Translations under genes and position numbers: made by a program | Notes under the pieces: model-generated | The model's database searches: none | What the model saw: the letters and a program-made list of their open reading frames with translations, nothing else | What the model was told of the DNA's origin: nothing | Shown here: piece by piece, positions 61,569 to 64,000 of the stretch | Layout of the letters: each line of letters starts with the position of its first letter | Position numbering within the stretch: the first letter of the stretch is position 1 | Assembly (NCBI RefSeq): GCF_002078015.1 | Contig: NZ_LWBP01000243.1 | Location: forward strand, 124,001 to 188,000 | Reading direction: 5' to 3' | Source of the DNA: Niastella populi | Lineage (GTDB): Bacteria; Bacteroidota; Bacteroidia; Chitinophagales; Chitinophagaceae | Length of the DNA stretch: 64,000 nucleotides

Positions 61569-63101
61569 ATGTCAACAGAACAAAAGATACCGGTTAAACA
61601 AACAATTGGCGCCCCGGGCGATCAGGGCGGTAACCTTTTATTTCCTGTTTTCTTAAAGCTGGAAGAATTAAAGGTATTACTGGTAGGCGGAGGGAAGGTA
61701 GGCGCGGAAAAACTGTCGGCCCTGCTGGGAAATTCTCCTGCTGCCCCGGTTACTGTTGTCGCAATCAGCATTTCCGACGAAGTTCGTAAACTGGCAAAAC
61801 ATCACCCGAATGTTACTCTTCATGAACGCGCTTTTGTTGAAGCCGATCTGGAGAATAAAGACCTGGTGGTGATTGCGGTGAACGAAAAGGAGTCGAGCCT
61901 CGCCATCAGGGCGGCGGCCAAGGAAAAAAAGATCCTGGTGAACGTGGCCGATACGCCGGAGCAATGTGATTTTTACCTGAGTTCCATTGTACAGAAAGGC
62001 AATTTGAAGATCGCCATTTCTACCAATGGCAAATCGCCCACCGCCGCCAAACGTATAAAAGAAGTATTGAACAATGCCTTACCGGCCGAGCTCGACGATA
62101 TGATCAATAACCTGCATGCGGTAAGGAATAAGCTGAATGGCAATTTCGACTACAAGGTAAAAAGGCTGAACGAGCTCACCCGCATCCTTGTTGAAAAGGA
62201 TAACGTGGAAAGGGAACGGCGCTGGCGCAAAATTGCTACGTATTCGTTGATCGCGTTCGGTCTGATGCTTATCGGTCACTTCATATTCTCTTATTTGCCG
62301 TTTCAGCGAATTGCCGATGATACGGTAAGATGGTATCAGCAACTCGATCCAAATTTCCATTGGATGTTGCTGGGTGGTTTCCTTGCTCAGTTGGTCGATG
62401 GCGCCCTTGGTATGGGCTATGGCGTTACCAGCGCTACCATACTGCTATCGGCCGGGGTTAACCCCGTGGCCATGAGTGGTAGTATTCACACCGCTGAAAT
62501 GTTTGCAAGCGGTGCATCGGGTTATAGCCACTATAAATTCGGTAACGTAAATAAAAAGCTGTTCAAAGCATTGGTGATACCAGGAGTACTGGGCGCCGTG
62601 TTAGGCGCTTACCTGTTGGCCGAGTTAACGAAACTTGGCGCATCGACAGCAGGTGATTATATCAGACCTGTTATAGCATGTTATACCATGCTGCTGGGAA
62701 TTCGTATAATTTGGAATGCTTTTAAAAAGGAAAACCGGAAAAAGAAATTCAAACATTATGGCTGGCTGGCCGGTTTCGGCGGTTTCTTCGATTCATTCGG
62801 CGGCGGCGGCTGGGGCCCCATCGTAACAACGACCCTCATCACCAAAGGCAGAAGCCCACGTTTTGTGATCGGTTCTGTAAGCCTTACCGAATTCTTCGTA
62901 ACGCTGGCGAGCGCCTTCACATTCTTTACGCTGCTGGGGGTACAACACTGGCAGGTAATAGTAGCCCTGGTTGTTGGCGGTTTACTGGCAGCGCCGCTGG
63001 CGGCAAAACTGGCCGGTAAATTACCCCGTAAAACCTCCCTCGTATTATTAGGAATTCTCGTTGTGATCTGGAGCGTACGAATTATCGTAAAGATCTTATA
63101 G
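61569..63101 (+). CDS. Fusion of precorrin-2 dehydrogenase (CysG N-terminal type) and TSUP/TauE-family transporter
   Basis: A 510-residue two-part protein. Residues about 1-215 are a siroheme-synthase N-terminal domain with the Rossmann motif KVLLVGGGKVGAEK, VIAVNEKESSLAIRAAA and ISTNGKSPTAAKRIKE, which would oxidise precorrin-2 to sirohydrochlorin and possibly insert iron. From residue about 220 the protein is membranous (about 8 helices) with GGFLAQLVDGALGMGYGVTSA and GWLAGFGGFFDSFGGGGWGPI, signatures of the TSUP (TauE/SafE) family that moves sulfite, sulfoacetate or similar anions. ATG at 61569 is used. It ends the cys gene row. Confidence 0.85.
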   Translation: MSTEQKIPVKQTIGAPGDQGGNLLFPVFLKLEELKVLLVGGGKVGAEKLSALLGNSPAAPVTVVAISISDEVRKLAKHHPNVTLHERAFVEADLENKDLVVIAVNEKESSLAIRAAAKEKKILVNVADTPEQCDFYLSSIVQKGNLKIAISTNGKSPTAAKRIKEVLNNALPAELDDMINNLHAVRNKLNGNFDYKVKRLNELTRILVEKDNVERERRWRKIATYSLIAFGLMLIGHFIFSYLPFQRIADDTVRWYQQLDPNFHWMLLGGFLAQLVDGALGMGYGVTSATILLSAGVNPVAMSGSIHTAEMFASGASGYSHYKFGNVNKKLFKALVIPGVLGAVLGAYLLAELTKLGASTAGDYIRPVIACYTMLLGIRIIWNAFKKENRKKKFKHYGWLAGFGGFFDSFGGGGWGPIVTTTLITKGRSPRFVIGSVSLTEFFVTLASAFTFFTLLGVQHWQVIVALVVGGLLAAPLAAKLAGKLPRKTSLVLLGILVVIWSVRIIVKIL

Positions 63102-63108
63102 TTTCAAG

Positions 63109-63275
63109 TCCCGGTAGAAAAATGCCGGGATTTAAAATATTTTATAAGTCTACTAAATAAATAGACTATATTCGCTTAAGTTTATCCCGTTAGCTTTTAT
63201 TGGCGGGATTTTTAAATCCCTTTACGTCTGTTAATCGCAGCACCGATCTCCCGGTATTTTATGTGACCGGGATTT
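63109..63275 (+). terminator. Three CCCGG hairpins after the cys operon
   Basis: Three small stem-loops follow one another: TCCCGG/CCGGGA (63109-63133), ATCCCG/CGGGAT (63184-63213) and TCCCGGT/ACCGGGA (63249-63275), each followed by ATTT or ATTTTT. The first two can act as terminators for the cys transcript; the similar sequence of all three suggests duplication. Confidence 0.6.
63147..63167 (+). promoter_or_regulatory. AGTCTA-N9-TAGACT inverted repeat, perfect copy
   Basis: Perfect six-base arms with a nine-base AT-only spacer (CTAAATAAA). The same layout occurs at 52210 (cysH) and 63289, so it may be the operator of a sulfur-responsive regulator such as an Rrf2/CymR-like protein; the regulator's identity is inference. 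Confidence 0.6.
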
Positions 63276-63288
63276 ATTATAAACTAAT

Positions 63289-63309
63289 AGTCTATTAAAA
63301 TGATAGGCT
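63289..63309 (+). promoter_or_regulatory. AGTCTA-N9-TAGGCT inverted repeat before the TonB receptor gene
   Basis: One mismatch in the right arm relative to the perfect copy 142 bp upstream; ends 25 bases before the ATG at 63335. Together the two sites frame the likely promoter region of the receptor gene. Confidence 0.5.
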
Positions 63310-63334
63310 TTATTTCAGGCAAAAATCACGATCA

Positions 63335-64000
63335 ATGAAACAGATTAACCAACCGGGCTGGAAAAAGGTTTTGCAGAACCTGAACATCCCACTCTTCACA
63401 CAGGTGAAAAAGGCTAAAAAACTAAAGTATGGTATCCTTTCCTCTGTAGCCGTTTTACTGTGTTCAACCTCCTTCACGCAGGCTGTAGCGCTTATCGAGA
63501 TCTCCGGTACGGTTATTAACCAGGAGAAGAATGAACCGTTGCCCGATGTAAGCGTTCAGATAAAAGGGTCGGTAACGGGAACGGTAACTGACAATACGGG
63601 CAGCTTTGTAATTCGCACAAAACAAAAATTTCCCTTCACGCTGGTTTTTAGTTCGGTTGGTTATAAACCGCAGGAGTTGGAAATAAAAAGCCTGGGTTCC
63701 AGATTACAGGTGGCTATGGTTACCCAAACCGTATTGGGTAATGAGGTGGTGGTAACGGCTTCCCGTGTGCCTGAAAGTATTTTGAGATCACCGGTGGCCA
63801 TTGAAAAGCTCGACATCAGGGCAATTCGCGAAACACCTGCACCCAATTTTTACGATGCGTTGGAAAATGTAAAGGGTGTGCAAATGACCACTTCCAGTTT
63901 GACATTTAAAGTGCCCAATACCCGTGGCTTCAATATCCCCAACAACTTCCGTTTTATGCAACTGGTAGATGGGGTTGATATGCAGGCGGCCACACTTGGT
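63335..64000 (+). CDS. TonB-dependent receptor (N-terminal part, cut by window end)
   Basis: The first 222 codons of an outer-membrane TonB-dependent receptor. A signal/anchor region (KYGILSSVAVLLCSTSF) is followed by a carboxypeptidase-regulatory-like domain (ISGTVINQEKNEPLPDVSVQIKGSVTGTVTDNTGSF) and the start of the plug domain (EVVVTASRVPESILRSPVAIEKL, then FYDALENVKGVQM and NTRGFNIPNNFRFMQLVDGVD). A long basic N-terminus of about 30 residues precedes the hydrophobic core. Position after the cys genes and shared operator-like repeats suggest uptake of a sulfur compound, but the substrate is not shown by the sequence. The frame is open to the window end. Confidence 0.88.
   Translation, partial: MKQINQPGWKKVLQNLNIPLFTQVKKAKKLKYGILSSVAVLLCSTSFTQAVALIEISGTVINQEKNEPLPDVSVQIKGSVTGTVTDNTGSFVIRTKQKFPFTLVFSSVGYKPQELEIKSLGSRLQVAMVTQTVLGNEVVVTASRVPESILRSPVAIEKLDIRAIRETPAPNFYDALENVKGVQMTTSSLTFKVPNTRGFNIPNNFRFMQLVDGVDMQAATLG

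Overview
The window looks like a chromosomal segment of a Bacteroidota bacterium, most likely family Chitinophagaceae (Niastella/Chitinophaga type). The evidence is a fused LpxC/FabZ, a PorX-type response regulator (type IX secretion), the ftsX-DUF3098-uppP gene order, a carboxypeptidase-regulatory-domain TonB receptor, and several promoters matching the Bacteroidota pattern TTTG-N18..21-TAnnTTTG. I see no rRNA, tRNA, CRISPR array, insertion sequence or phage module. Taxonomy is inferred from gene content only.

Layout. 0-2.9 kb: end of a HIT hydrolase, ruvC, a flippase-like membrane protein and a DUF3108 protein. 2.9-5.9 kb: a 3-kb stretch without recognisable genes, holding degenerate tandem repeats and one possible small gene with its own terminator. 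5.9-10.6 kb (minus): MBL hydrolase, UMF1-type MFS transporter, uppP, DUF3098, ftsX, divergent from leuS (10.9-14.1 kb), which carries an extra domain of about 120 residues. 14-26 kb: housekeeping and hypothetical genes (M23 peptidase, DUF1203, F420-reductase-like protein, ruvB, an OmpR-type regulator, a GroES-like protein, a HerA-like ATPase, recQ). 26-30.6 kb: a four-helix-bundle pseudogene, a copper P-type ATPase, tsaE and alanine dehydrogenase. 30.6-33.7 kb: a tandem pair of secreted paralogues, each preceded by a sigma-54-like promoter. 33.9-39.8 kb (minus): HD hydrolase, lpxD, lpxC/fabZ, lpxA, ABC ATPase. 40-48.8 kb: porX, an MBL protein, a hybrid kinase with a short FIST partner, a helix-hairpin-helix protein, acyl-CoA dehydrogenase and cytochrome c. 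48.6-51.8 kb (minus): clpX with two clpP paralogues.

The most coherent system is the sulfur block from 52.2 kb to the right edge: cysH, cysD, cysN, cysE, cysK/M, cobA, cysJ, cysI and a precorrin-2 dehydrogenase/TSUP-transporter fusion, followed by a TonB receptor cut by the window end. Together they cover sulfate activation, APS reduction, sulfite reduction, siroheme synthesis and cysteine formation. Upstream of cysH lies a good promoter and then a short leader ORF ending in four consecutive cysteine codons, so cysteine-responsive attenuation is plausible. An inverted repeat of the form AGTCTA-N9-TAGACT occurs at the cysH start site and twice before the TonB gene, suggesting a shared sulfur regulon.

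Intergenic DNA is rich in dispersed repeats: a ~115-bp element with CGTGAAACG/CGTTTCACG ends (three near full-length copies), GTTGAC/GTTAAC runs, AAATCTCAAAAT-type runs and GTGTGCCACG hairpins. One repeat segment lies in frame inside the ABC ATPase gene and is identical over 48 bp to an intergenic copy 8.5 kb away.
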